From assembly GCA_008000375.1 (NCBI GenBank), contig SMOI01000222.1, positions 1 through 45,000 of the forward strand: a stretch of 45,000 nucleotides of DNA, written 5' to 3'. This document shows positions 9,628 to 17,420 of the stretch, piece by piece (the first letter of the stretch is position 1; each line of letters opens with the position of its first letter). The stretch comes from Poteriospumella lacustris. Taxonomy: Eukaryota > Sar > Chrysophyceae > Chromulinales > Dinobryaceae. The position numbers and the translations under genes are program-made. The notes beneath the pieces are model-generated. The model did no database searches, had not been told where the DNA came from, and saw only the letters and a list, made by a program, of their open reading frames with translations.

Positions 9628-10200
9628 ATGAATAGTCTAAAAACTAGTAGTAAACTAAAAAAAAATCAAGCAAAATTCGAGCAAAAAAATTCTCCAATAA
9701 CAATAAAGTATAAAGAGAAAATATTACAAATAAAAAGAGTAACTAAAGTTACGAAAGGTGGTAAAAAACTAAGCTTTAGAGCTATTGTTATAGTTGGCGA
9801 TGAAAAGCATAAAGTTGGAATTGGGGTAGGCAAAGCTCTAGATGTAAGTATAGCCATAGAAAAAGCTATCTTAAATGCAAAAAAAAATCTTATTCAAGTC
9901 CCATTAACAAAATCACTTTCCATACCGAGTTTGACTTCAGGGCAGCTTGGTGCAGCTCGCATTCGCTTAAGGCCTACGGCAATTGGTACTGGTGTAATTG
10001 CTGGAGGATCAGTAAGAACAGTTTTAGAACTAGGAGGTGTTAAAAATGTATTAGGAAAGCAATTAGGCTCTAAAAATTTATTAAATAATGCAAAAGCAAC
10101 AATTAAAGCATTACTACACCTTCAAGAAAAAACTGAAATTGGAAAAGTACAATCAGAAAGAAAATTTTTATTTTATAAAAAACTAATCAAAAATTTTTAA
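9628..10200 (+). CDS. rps5: 30S ribosomal protein S5
   Basis: uS5 takes part in decoding accuracy and in mRNA unwinding. The double-stranded-RNA-binding-like N-domain is seen as [33 protein letters not shown]; the C-domain contains [40 protein letters not shown]. At 190 aa it has a Lys-rich N-terminal extension of about 30 residues, common in plastids. Confidence 0.96.
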   Translation: MNSLKTSSKLKKNQAKFEQKNSPITIKYKEKILQIKRVTKVTKGGKKLSFRAIVIVGDEKHKVGIGVGKALDVSIAIEKAILNAKKNLIQVPLTKSLSIPSLTSGQLGAARIRLRPTAIGTGVIAGGSVRTVLELGGVKNVLGKQLGSKNLLNNAKATIKALLHLQEKTEIGKVQSERKFLFYKKLIKNF

Positions 10201-10208
10201 AAATTAAA

Positions 10209-11387
10209 ATGGAAACTATTTCTAAAATTTTTAGGTTAACAAAAAAGAATAAATTAGCTGAAAAAAAAGAAAAAGCATTTTTAATAATATTTATATTTTC
10301 AGTCTATTTTATTTTTTCAAATAATCCAATTTTAGAGGCTAGTGAATACATACTAAAAAAAAAAAAAATAACGGATTTGTTTTTACGGCCCCCAAGGTTG
10401 AGTAGTAAAAAGATCAGTATTTTTTGTCTTGGTCTTGAACCTTATTTTTATGCAACATCATTTGTAGGATTTTTAAAATTTTTATTAAAAGATAGTACTT
10501 TCAAATCTCTTTTTTTTAATCAAAACTCTAAAAAGTTGAAAATCTTTATATCTTTTTTTGTTGCTATCTTTGAAAGTTTCATTATTTTTAGGGATGATAA
10601 GTTAAGCCTAAAGACCTTTTTTTTTTATTTTAAAGTTTTAGTTATTAGCTGTAGTTCTTTAATATTAGCACTAAGTCTAACTTTTTTAGACAACTATCTC
10701 GAAGAAAAAGCAATATCTGTGATATTTCTCATAAACTTTATTTCTTGGAAACTTTTTGAGAACTTACTTAGTTATAATGAAATTTTAGTATTTATATTTT
10801 TACAGTTCAGTTTAACTTTGTTAAAAAATTTACGAGCTATTATTCAGCTAGTAAATATTTCTCAGCGCTCTGAAAATAAAACTCTTAACTTAAGGTTTTT
10901 ACAAGTTAAGCCTCATGAAATTGGAAATATTCCTATACTTCTAGCTTTTTTTATCTATAATTATCTTAGTGGTACGGAACTAATGGGAAAAAAATTCTCG
11001 TTTTTCTATTTTAATTTTTTAGTTTCTATCTTTTTTGTGATTTTTAGTTTAATTTATTTTAATTCTAAAAAGCTTACAACATATTTAAAAAAAAGATCTA
11101 TACTGATAATAAATAAATCAAAACTTATAAAATCCGATAAGGAAACTGAAATTTTTCTAGCTCAAAAAATATTTAAAGCATCCGTAGCTTATATTTTTAT
11201 TCTTAATTCTGCTTTAATTTTATTGCGTTTTTTATTTAAAGAAGTAATAGCGCCTTTAAAAGAGGTAGAAAACACTATTTTAGAACATTTTTTTATTTCA
11301 AATATGATTTCTGATCTTTTAATTATAGGATCAAAATTCTATTTTGAAAATAAATTTGAAAAATTAAATTTTCTTATTATAAAGTAA
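10209..11387 (+). CDS. secY: Preprotein translocase subunit SecY
   Basis: SecY is the pore of the Sec translocon. The protein is 392 aa, very hydrophobic, and shows about ten membrane segments (for example residues 25-40, 113-130, 145-165, 240-260, 265-285 and 325-345). The primary sequence is divergent, but [27 protein letters not shown] near residues 58-85 resembles the SecY plug/TM2 region, [18 protein letters not shown] near residues 231-248 matches the TM7 region, and the location between rps5 and rpl36 is the standard secY position. In a plastid without photosynthesis proteins, its clients are unclear. Confidence 0.92.
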   Translation: METISKIFRLTKKNKLAEKKEKAFLIIFIFSVYFIFSNNPILEASEYILKKKKITDLFLRPPRLSSKKISIFCLGLEPYFYATSFVGFLKFLLKDSTFKSLFFNQNSKKLKIFISFFVAIFESFIIFRDDKLSLKTFFFYFKVLVISCSSLILALSLTFLDNYLEEKAISVIFLINFISWKLFENLLSYNEILVFIFLQFSLTLLKNLRAIIQLVNISQRSENKTLNLRFLQVKPHEIGNIPILLAFFIYNYLSGTELMGKKFSFFYFNFLVSIFFVIFSLIYFNSKKLTTYLKKRSILIINKSKLIKSDKETEIFLAQKIFKASVAYIFILNSALILLRFLFKEVIAPLKEVENTILEHFFISNMISDLLIIGSKFYFENKFEKLNFLIIK

Positions 11388-11391
11388 ATCT

Positions 11392-11505
11392 ATGAAAGTA
11401 CGTCCATCAATAAAAAAAATGTGCGAGCACTGCCGCCTAATACGTAGACATGGTAAAATTTTAGTTATTTGCCAAAACCCTAAACATAAGCAACGACAAG
11501 GATAA
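11392..11505 (+). CDS. rpl36: 50S ribosomal protein L36
   Basis: This small ORF (37 aa) encodes bL36, a zinc-binding protein of the large subunit. It starts [14 protein letters not shown] and has the C2CH zinc ligands Cys11, Cys14, Cys27 and His32. It begins five bases after secY and ends five bases before rps13, the canonical location. Confidence 0.95.
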   Translation: MKVRPSIKKMCEHCRLIRRHGKILVICQNPKHKQRQG

Positions 11506-11510
11506 AAATT

Positions 11511-11888
11511 ATGATACGAACTTTAATTAGAATATTAGGAAATACTTTAGATAGTCGAAAAAAAGTCTATATAGCTTTGACCCGTATTTATGGTATTGGA
11601 ATATCACGTTCAAAATCAATACTAAAAAGTTTAAATATCAACCCTGATGTAAAGGTTTCAGATTTAACTAATGAGAATGTTTCCAATCTACGTGATTTAT
11701 TAGAAAATGAAACATTTCAGCTTGAAGGTAATTTAAAAAGATTATTAAAGCAAAATATTAATCGCCTAATTGAGATTGGCTCATATCGTGGAAAACGCCA
11801 TTTAAAAGGTCTTCCAGCTCGAGGGCAACGAACTCGAACAAATAGCCGTACATCTAGAAAGCTTACAATTTTTAAATCAAAAAAATAA
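11511..11888 (+). CDS. rps13: 30S ribosomal protein S13
   Basis: uS13 lies in the small-subunit head and contacts tRNAs and the large subunit. Family features are the helix-hairpin-helix region ALTRIYGIGISRSKSIL (residues 22-38) and the basic C-terminal tail with GSYRGKRHLKGLPARGQRTRTNSRT. At 125 aa it is complete. Confidence 0.96.
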   Translation: MIRTLIRILGNTLDSRKKVYIALTRIYGIGISRSKSILKSLNINPDVKVSDLTNENVSNLRDLLENETFQLEGNLKRLLKQNINRLIEIGSYRGKRHLKGLPARGQRTRTNSRTSRKLTIFKSKK

Positions 11889-11891
11889 AAG

Positions 11892-12272
11892 ATGATAACA
11901 CATAATAAAAAAAAGCAAAAAAAAACTCATATTTCTGGGGTTGCTCATATTAAGACAACATTTAATAATTGTATAATCACAATTTCAGATCTTTTAGGTA
12001 ATACGCTTTGCTGGTCATCATCTGGTTGCTCCGGATTAAAGGGTGCTCGAAAATCAACTGCTTTTGCTGCACAAAGCGCTGCAAAGCTCGCAGCATTAAA
12101 AGCAGCAGATTTTGGTATAAAAAAGATCGATATTATAGTAAAAGGAAGAGGTAAAGGGCGCGAATCTAGCATACGAGCTTTAAAGCTTGCCGGGCTAAGA
12201 ATTTTATCAATTGAAGATAAAACAAGAGTTCCTTTCAATGGATGTAGGCCTCCAAAAAGACGCCGTCTATAA
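11892..12272 (+). CDS. rps11: 30S ribosomal protein S11
   Basis: uS11 is on the small-subunit platform near the mRNA exit. The sequence shows GVAHIKTTFNNCIITISDLLGNTLCWSSSG, KGARKSTAFAAQSAA, and ends with TRVPFNGCRPPKRRRL, all diagnostic. At 126 aa it is full length. It is followed 12 bases later by rpoA. Confidence 0.97.
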   Translation: MITHNKKKQKKTHISGVAHIKTTFNNCIITISDLLGNTLCWSSSGCSGLKGARKSTAFAAQSAAKLAALKAADFGIKKIDIIVKGRGKGRESSIRALKLAGLRILSIEDKTRVPFNGCRPPKRRRL

Positions 12273-12284
12273 AAAGTTAACGCT

Positions 12285-13067
12285 ATGGTACAAATAACTT
12301 GTCTAGAAAATATTTTAAACAAAGATCATTCTCAAAGTACCTCTTTTCGTATTGAGCCATTAGAAATAGGTCAAGCAATTACTTTAGGGAATTCTCTAAG
12401 GCGGGTTTTATTATCAGATTTAACTGATTATGGGATCAAGGGTATTAAGATTAATGATATAAAAAATGAATATAGCTCTATACCTTTCGTAAGAGAAGAT
12501 CCTTTAGAAATTATAGCTAATCTTAAGCAAATACTTTTTTGTGAATCCATTCTAACTCATCAAGACTCAAAAGTTTCTAAAAATTTTCGTGTACCTGCTT
12601 TTCTTTTTGCGGCTGGTCCTAAAATAATAACAGCTGGATTAATAAAATTACCAAAAAATACTTTAACTATTATTAATCCTGAACAATATATTTGTACAGT
12701 TATTAAACATTCTGATTTTTATTGCGAGTTAGATATTGGAAAGAGTAAAGAATTTCACTTTAAAAATAGTAGCGACCGCTCCCCCGAGACAAACAATTTT
12801 AGCCCAGCTAAGCCTAAAACTATTTTGATTGATTATCCCTATAGCCCTGTAATAAATGTAGGATTTAAGGTAAAATTAATATATGATAGTCAAGGGAATT
12901 TAAAAGAAGCTCTTCAACTTGAAATAATAACAAAAGGAACGAAAAGTCCAAAACGTTGCTTACAAGAAGCGCTAAAATCTTTAAGTGATCTTTTTTATTC
13001 TTTATTAGGAGATTCTTTAGCTTTACATATACTTTCGGATATTTCAAAAAAAATTAAAGACAAATAA
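12285..13067 (+). CDS. rpoA: RNA polymerase alpha subunit, lacking the C-terminal domain
   Basis: Alpha dimerises and nucleates assembly of the plastid-encoded RNA polymerase. The N-terminal domain is recognisable: FRIEPLEIGQAITLGNSLRRVLLSDL (residues 24-49) and the later VGFKVKLIYDSQGNLKEALQLEIITKGTKSP followed by helix CLQEALKSLSDLFYSLLGD. The protein ends at 260 aa, shortly after this helix. Most algal and bacterial alphas are 310-340 aa with a C-terminal helix-hairpin-helix domain that binds DNA and regulators; that domain is absent. There is no sign of a frameshift: rpl13 starts 18 bases after the stop. The likely reading is a reduced alpha able to assemble but not to make UP-element contacts. 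Confidence 0.93.
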   Translation: MVQITCLENILNKDHSQSTSFRIEPLEIGQAITLGNSLRRVLLSDLTDYGIKGIKINDIKNEYSSIPFVREDPLEIIANLKQILFCESILTHQDSKVSKNFRVPAFLFAAGPKIITAGLIKLPKNTLTIINPEQYICTVIKHSDFYCELDIGKSKEFHFKNSSDRSPETNNFSPAKPKTILIDYPYSPVINVGFKVKLIYDSQGNLKEALQLEIITKGTKSPKRCLQEALKSLSDLFYSLLGDSLALHILSDISKKIKDK

Positions 13068-13085
13068 TTAAATCCTTTTAACATT

Positions 13086-13526
13086 ATGACTACGGATTTC
13101 CCTAAAAGTGAGCTGCATCAGCCTCAATATTTTTTGCTTGATGCTGAAGGCAAAACACTAGGACGATTAGCCACAGAAGCAAGTAAATTATTAAGAGGAA
13201 AAGAATCTTCTTATTACACACCTGGAATTGATCAAGGAAATTTTGTTATGATTATAAATGCAGACAAAATTTATGTTTCAGGTAAAAAAAAATTAAAAAA
13301 ATTATATTACTCCACAAGTCAACGCCCTGGTGGTTTAAAAGTTCAAAGCTTTAATGATCTAAAAAAAAAGTTTCCTGCACGAATCATTGAAAAAGCCATC
13401 TATGGTATGCTTCCAAAAGGCGTACTAGGAAGAAAGTTTTATAGTCGATTATATGTTTACACTTCAGCCAACCCTTTATTAAAAAAAAATAGTACAAACA
13501 CCATTTTTTGGCAAAAAATTTTGTAA
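13086..13526 (+). CDS. rpl13: 50S ribosomal protein L13
   Basis: uL13 is an early assembly protein of the large subunit. Typical stretches are FLLDAEGKTLGRLATEASKLLRGKESSYYTPGIDQGNFVMIINADKI and IEKAIYGMLPKGVLGRKFYSRLYVY. At 146 aa it is complete. It lies between rpoA and rps9, the standard order. Confidence 0.96.
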   Translation: MTTDFPKSELHQPQYFLLDAEGKTLGRLATEASKLLRGKESSYYTPGIDQGNFVMIINADKIYVSGKKKLKKLYYSTSQRPGGLKVQSFNDLKKKFPARIIEKAIYGMLPKGVLGRKFYSRLYVYTSANPLLKKNSTNTIFWQKIL

Positions 13527-13535
13527 AATAAAAAA

Positions 13536-13946
13536 ATGAATAATTTATTATCCCAAGAAATAGTTTTAATAAGCCTAGGAAAGCGCAAAGCAGCTATTGC
13601 AAATGTAAAGCTTATACCAGGAACAGGTAAAATTGAAGTAAATAAAAAACCATACGATCAATTTTTTAAATCTCTAGGCTTTCAGAAAGAAATAATTTCA
13701 GCACCTGCAAGTTTTTTGAAGCTTCATCAAAATTTTGATATTTTTGTGAGTGTTAAAGGGGGCGGGTTAAGCTCACAGCTTTGCGCGGCTCAATTAGGAA
13801 TTGCCAAAGCTTTAAGTAAACTAGGCTCTGCTGAAAAAGAAAGCTTAAGTAAAAACTCTTTTTTATATAGAGATTCACGAATCAAAGAAAGAAGAAAATA
13901 TGGGTTAAAAAAAGCCCGAAAAGCATCACAATATTCAAAAAGATAA
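13536..13946 (+). CDS. rps9: 30S ribosomal protein S9
   Basis: uS9 has a long basic C-terminal tail that reaches the P-site tRNA. The protein shows LGKRKAAIANVKLIPGTGKIEVNKKPYDQFF near residues 14-44, VSVKGGGLSSQLCAAQLGIAKAL, and ends with DSRIKERRKYGLKKARKASQYSKR, the conserved tail ending in Lys-Arg. At 136 aa it is full length. Confidence 0.96.
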   Translation: MNNLLSQEIVLISLGKRKAAIANVKLIPGTGKIEVNKKPYDQFFKSLGFQKEIISAPASFLKLHQNFDIFVSVKGGGLSSQLCAAQLGIAKALSKLGSAEKESLSKNSFLYRDSRIKERRKYGLKKARKASQYSKR

Positions 13947-13955
13947 AAAGTTTAT

Positions 13956-14171
13956 ATGGCTAAAAAAAATTTACATCCAACATGGTATAAAGCAAAAGTT
14001 TTTTGTGATGGTAAAGTTATTTTAGAAGTTGGTGCATCAAAAAAAGAACTTTTTGTGGACATATGGTCTGGAAATCACCCATTTTACACAGGTTCTCAAA
14101 AAATTATTGATACTGAAGGAAGGGTTGAAAAATTTGATAGAAAATATGGAAGAAATTCTACTTTAAAGTAA
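13956..14171 (+). CDS. rpl31: 50S ribosomal protein L31
   Basis: bL31 bridges the central protuberance and the small-subunit head. Family features are [17 protein letters not shown] at the start and [34 protein letters not shown] at the end. At 71 aa it has a normal size. Only one Cys is present (residue 17), so this is the form without a zinc ribbon. It is followed by rps12 ten bases later. Confidence 0.95.
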   Translation: MAKKNLHPTWYKAKVFCDGKVILEVGASKKELFVDIWSGNHPFYTGSQKIIDTEGRVEKFDRKYGRNSTLK

Positions 14172-14181
14172 AAAGAATAAT

Positions 14182-14580
14182 ATGCCAACAATTCAGCAAT
14201 TAGTACGATCAACTCGTCAAAAAGAAAAAAAAGGAAGCAAAGCTCCTGCTTTAGTTGCGTGTCCGCAACGAAGAGGAATTTGCACAAGAGTTTATACAAC
14301 AACACCAAAAAAGCCAAATTCTGCAATTCGAAAAGTTGCACGGGTGAAACTTACAAGTGGGTATGAAATTACTGCTTATATTCCAGGGGAAGGGCATAAC
14401 TTGCAGGAGCATTCTATTGTCTTAGTACGCGGTGGAAGAGTTAAAGATTTGCCAGGAGTAAGATATAAAATTATACGCGGGAGCTTAGATTGTATTGGAG
14501 TTAAAAATAGACAGCAAGGGCGTTCAAAATACGGGACTCGCAAAGTGAACCCGGCATCTAAAAATCTATCAAAAAAATAA
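14182..14580 (+). CDS. rps12: 30S ribosomal protein S12
   Basis: uS12 controls decoding accuracy at the A-site. It is strongly conserved: [23 protein letters not shown] at the start, [18 protein letters not shown] (PNSA is the decoding loop) and [16 protein letters not shown]. The gene is continuous, with no intron or trans-splicing. At 132 aa it carries a tail a few residues longer than the common 124 aa. It heads the streptomycin-type cluster rps12-rps7-tufA-rps10. Confidence 0.97.
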   Translation: MPTIQQLVRSTRQKEKKGSKAPALVACPQRRGICTRVYTTTPKKPNSAIRKVARVKLTSGYEITAYIPGEGHNLQEHSIVLVRGGRVKDLPGVRYKIIRGSLDCIGVKNRQQGRSKYGTRKVNPASKNLSKK

Positions 14581-14595
14581 ATTAAAAACTTAATT

Positions 14596-15063
14596 ATGTC
14601 ACGCCGCATTTATACTCAAAAGCGTTTCCCTAGCAAAGATTTGTGTTATGATAGTTTTTTAGTAAGCTTACTTATTAATAAGCTTTTAAAGAAAGGAAAA
14701 AAGTATTTAGCCCAAAGGATAGTAAGTAGGGCTTTTGAAATTATTGAGTCACGAACAGCTCAAAGTCCCTTACTTGTTTTTGAAAAGGCAGTTCGAAATT
14801 CTAGCCCAAGAGTCCAGCTGAAAGCAAAACGAATTGGTGGTGCAACATATCAAGTTCCCGCACTTTTAACACGTTTTTCTTCAACAAACTTAGCTATAAA
14901 ATGGCTTACAGAGTTTTCAAGAAAGCGTCCCGGAAAAGGAGCCTCTTTAAAGTTAGCTAATGAGCTTGTTGATGCCGCAAAAGGAACTGGCTCTACAATT
15001 CGAAAAAAAGATGAAACTCATAAAATGGCTGAAGCTAACAAAGCTTTTGCTAAAATGAAATAA
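14596..15063 (+). CDS. rps7: 30S ribosomal protein S7
   Basis: uS7 organises the 3' domain of 16S rRNA. It begins MSRRIYTQKRFPSKD and contains FEKAVRNSSPRVQLKAKRIGGATYQVP, the conserved rRNA-binding loop, then IKWLTEFSRKRPGKGASLKLANELVDAAKGTGSTIRKKDETHKMAEANKAF. At 155 aa it is full length. It lies between rps12 and tufA. Confidence 0.97.
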   Translation: MSRRIYTQKRFPSKDLCYDSFLVSLLINKLLKKGKKYLAQRIVSRAFEIIESRTAQSPLLVFEKAVRNSSPRVQLKAKRIGGATYQVPALLTRFSSTNLAIKWLTEFSRKRPGKGASLKLANELVDAAKGTGSTIRKKDETHKMAEANKAFAKMK

Positions 15064-15103
15064 AGTTTAATTTAAACATTCAAAAATATTTAAATATAAA
15101 ATT

Positions 15104-16330
15104 ATGGCAAGAGATAAATTTGAAAGAACAAAACCACATGTTAATATAGGAACAATTGGGCATGTTGACCATGGTAAAACAACCTTAACGGCAGCTATAA
15201 CAGCAACATTATCTACTATTGGTAACGCTGTTTTAAAAAGATATGAAGATATTGATGCAGCACCAGAAGAAAGAGCTCGTGGGATTACCATAAATACTGC
15301 GCATGTAGAGTATGAAACAGAGCAAAGACATTACGCCCATGTAGATTGTCCAGGGCATGCTGATTATGTAAAAAACATGATTACAGGAGCTGCGCAAATG
15401 GATGGAGCTATATTAGTTGTATCTGGAGTTGATGGGGCAATGCCACAAACTCGTGAACATATTTTATTAGCTCGACAAGTAGGCGTTAAAAAGTTAGTGG
15501 TATTTTTAAATAAGGCTGATCAAGTAACAGATCCTGATATTTTGCTTTTAGTTGAACTTGAACTTCGAGATTTACTTTCAAGTTATGATTACCCTGGAGA
15601 CGAAATACCTTTTGTGGCCGGATCAGCTTTATTAGCACTTCAAGCTGTTACAAATAATCCTAAAATTCAAAAAGGTGAAAACCAATGGGTTGATAAAGTT
15701 TTTGATCTTATGGATGCGGTAGATAGCTATATACCTACACCAACTCGTGAAATTGATAAGCCATTTTTAATGGCAATTGAAGACGTTTTCTCGATAACAG
15801 GACGTGGAACTGTAGCAACTGGCCGTATTGAAAGAGGCCTAGTAAATATTGGGGATATTGTTGAGCTTGTAGGGCTTGCAGAAACAAAAACTACAACTGT
15901 TACTGGTTTAGAAATGTTCCAAAAAGTTTTAGAGAAAGGTATGGCAGGTGATAATGTAGGAATTTTACTACGTGGTATACAAAAAACAGATGTGTTACGT
16001 GGTATGGTTTTAGCAAAACCTGGATCAATCAAACATCATACAAAATTTGATGCAGAAGTTTATATTTTAACAAAAGCGGAAGGTGGAAGACACACTTCTA
16101 TATATAAAGGCTATAAGCCTCAGTTTTATGTAAGAACTACGGATGTTACTGGAACTATTTCTGACTTTTTTACAGATGGTGAAAGCATTGAAATGGTTAT
16201 GCCAGGGGATAGCGTAAATATGCGCATTGAATTAATTTCACCAATTGCCATTGAAAAAGGAATGAGATTAGCAATACGTGAAGGTGGGCGAACAGTAGGA
16301 TCTGGTTTAGTTACAAATATTCTTGAATAA
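15104..16330 (+). CDS. tufA: Elongation factor Tu
   Basis: EF-Tu delivers aminoacyl-tRNA to the ribosome with GTP hydrolysis. The G-domain has GHVDHGKT at residues 19-26, a switch region with [22 protein letters not shown], and NKAD for guanine recognition; beta-barrel domains 2 and 3 follow ([19 protein letters not shown], then [24 protein letters not shown]). At 408 aa it is full length, and all catalytic residues I looked for, including the switch-II His, are present. The next gene, rps10, starts five bases after its stop. Confidence 0.98.
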   Translation: MARDKFERTKPHVNIGTIGHVDHGKTTLTAAITATLSTIGNAVLKRYEDIDAAPEERARGITINTAHVEYETEQRHYAHVDCPGHADYVKNMITGAAQMDGAILVVSGVDGAMPQTREHILLARQVGVKKLVVFLNKADQVTDPDILLLVELELRDLLSSYDYPGDEIPFVAGSALLALQAVTNNPKIQKGENQWVDKVFDLMDAVDSYIPTPTREIDKPFLMAIEDVFSITGRGTVATGRIERGLVNIGDIVELVGLAETKTTTVTGLEMFQKVLEKGMAGDNVGILLRGIQKTDVLRGMVLAKPGSIKHHTKFDAEVYILTKAEGGRHTSIYKGYKPQFYVRTTDVTGTISDFFTDGESIEMVMPGDSVNMRIELISPIAIEKGMRLAIREGGRTVGSGLVTNILE

Positions 16331-16334
16331 TAAT

Positions 16335-16640
16335 ATGAAAATACGCTTTCTTTTCAAATCTTTTGAAGCTACTAATTTAAAGAAGATATCTACAGAACTT
16401 CAAAATTTATGCCTTGAACTTGGCTGTACTGTTTCTGGTACAGTCGCGCTCCCTGTCCGCATCAAAAAATATTGTGTTCTACGATCGCCACATATTGACA
16501 AAGATTCGCGTGAGGCATTTGAACTAAGAATTCACAAACATTTCTTAGATATAAGTATCGAAAACTCTGCTATGTTAGATAAATTATTAAGCATTGAAGT
16601 TCCTGCAGGTATTCTTTGTTCTCTGCAAGTTTTAAGCTAA
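16335..16640 (+). CDS. rps10: 30S ribosomal protein S10
   Basis: uS10 lies in the small-subunit head. The sequence MKIRFLFKSFEATNLKKISTEL resembles the usual KIRIxLKSF start, followed by GTVALPVRIKKYCVLRSPHIDKDSREAFELRIHKHFLDI, which is diagnostic. I chose ATG 16335 (101 aa); an upstream TTG at 16323 would overlap tufA and add four residues not expected in the family. It is the last gene of the rightward cluster and is followed by a strong hairpin shared with petF. Confidence 0.95.
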   Translation: MKIRFLFKSFEATNLKKISTELQNLCLELGCTVSGTVALPVRIKKYCVLRSPHIDKDSREAFELRIHKHFLDISIENSAMLDKLLSIEVPAGILCSLQVLS

Positions 16641-16652
16641 AATTTATTAATT

Positions 16653-16686
16653 CTTGTTTTATTGATGTTTTTTTCAATAAAACAAG
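16653..16686. terminator. Bidirectional terminator-like hairpin between rps10 and petF
   Basis: A perfect 13-bp stem, CTTGTTTTATTGA at 16653-16665 pairing with 16674-16686, has an 8-base T-rich loop. It lies in the 55-bp gap between the converging ends of rps10 and petF, so it could end transcription from both directions. Confidence 0.7.
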
Positions 16687-16695
16687 AGTAATTAA

Positions 16696-16995
16696 TTAAT
16701 ATAAATTTTCCTCTTCATGAGTAGAAATGACTAAGTCTGAAGTTGGGTATCCAACACAAGCTAATACGAAACCTTTTTCAATTTGATCTTGATCTAAAAA
16801 TGTTTGATCTGGTTGATCCGCTGTTCCTTCTATTATTTTTGCTAAGCATGTAGAGCATGAACCCGCGCGGCATGAATATGGTAACTCAATATTATTTTCT
16901 TCAGCAGCCTCTAAAATAAATTTATCTTCTGGGCACTCAATTGTAACATCTAGATTTTCAGAAGTGTTAATTAATCGAACCTTGTATTTTGTCAT
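16696..16995 (-). CDS. petF: [2Fe-2S] ferredoxin
   Basis: Plant-type ferredoxin, a soluble one-electron carrier of the stroma. The cluster ligands are visible as [12 protein letters not shown] (Cys41, Cys46, Cys49) and a fourth Cys at residue 79 ([11 protein letters not shown]). At 99 aa it has the family size and no targeting extension, as expected for a plastid gene. With photosystem I absent from this region, it would have to be reduced by ferredoxin-NADP reductase working backwards and could feed Fe-S assembly, fatty-acid desaturation or isoprenoid synthesis (inference). It is transcribed against rps10. Confidence 0.97.
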   Translation of the reverse strand: MTKYKVRLINTSENLDVTIECPEDKFILEAAEENNIELPYSCRAGSCSTCLAKIIEGTADQPDQTFLDQDQIEKGFVLACVGYPTSDLVISTHEEENLY

Positions 16996-17050
16996 AAAAT
17001 TTCATATTTTATATAAATAATAAAATTATTATATATTGAATCTTTAGAGC

Positions 17051-17078
17051 TTGACAAATTTAAGTACTTTTTTATAAA
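17051..17078 (+). promoter_or_regulatory. Candidate sigma70-type promoter for trnG
   Basis: A perfect TTGACA (17051-17056) and TATAAA (17073-17078) are separated by 16 bases. The predicted start near 17085 is about 20 bases before trnG(UCC). It may also feed clpC further downstream. Confidence 0.65.
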
Positions 17079-17104
17079 ATATAAGAAAAAGTAAAAATTT
17101 TAAT

Positions 17105-17175
17105 GCGGGTATAGTTTAGTGGTAAAACTTCAGCCTTCCAAGCTGATTATGTCAGTTCGATTCTGTCTACCCGCT
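17105..17175 (+). tRNA. trnG(ucc): tRNA-Gly (UCC)
   Basis: The cloverleaf has acceptor GCGGGTA with TACCCGC, anticodon loop CTTCCAA (anticodon TCC) flanked by TCAGC and GCTGA, and a T-arm with TTCGATT. There is no intron. It lies upstream of clpC. Confidence 0.96.
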
Positions 17176-17317
17176 GAAAAAAGAAATTAGGCATCCCTAC
17201 CTTTAGAATAGACTATTTTGAAAAAAGTGTTTATAATAAAAAGTATTCAATTGGTCCTTTTTTTATCAAATAATTATTGAAGATAAAACCAAAGCTTCTA
17301 AATTATTTCTGGAAAAC

Positions 17318-17347
17318 TTGTTTGATTTTAAGTTATAAGTGTATACT
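17318..17347 (+). promoter_or_regulatory. Possible promoter for clpC
   Basis: TTGTTT at 17318-17323 and TATACT at 17342-17347, with an 18-base spacer, lie about 75 bases upstream of the clpC ATG. The -10 is one base from consensus, while the -35 is weak. I see no other features in the 245-base gap between trnG and clpC. Confidence 0.35.
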
Positions 17348-17420
17348 AAATAATGTAAAGAACAAATTTTTCAATTTAAATTTTTATTAATCGAAGTAAA
17401 AAAAACTTTATATAAATTTC

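Noticed and set aside
16323-16334. TTG start of rps10 overlapping tufA
   Set aside because: The ATG at 16335 matches the family start (MKIRF), and the extra residues would be MNNN from AT-rich spacer.
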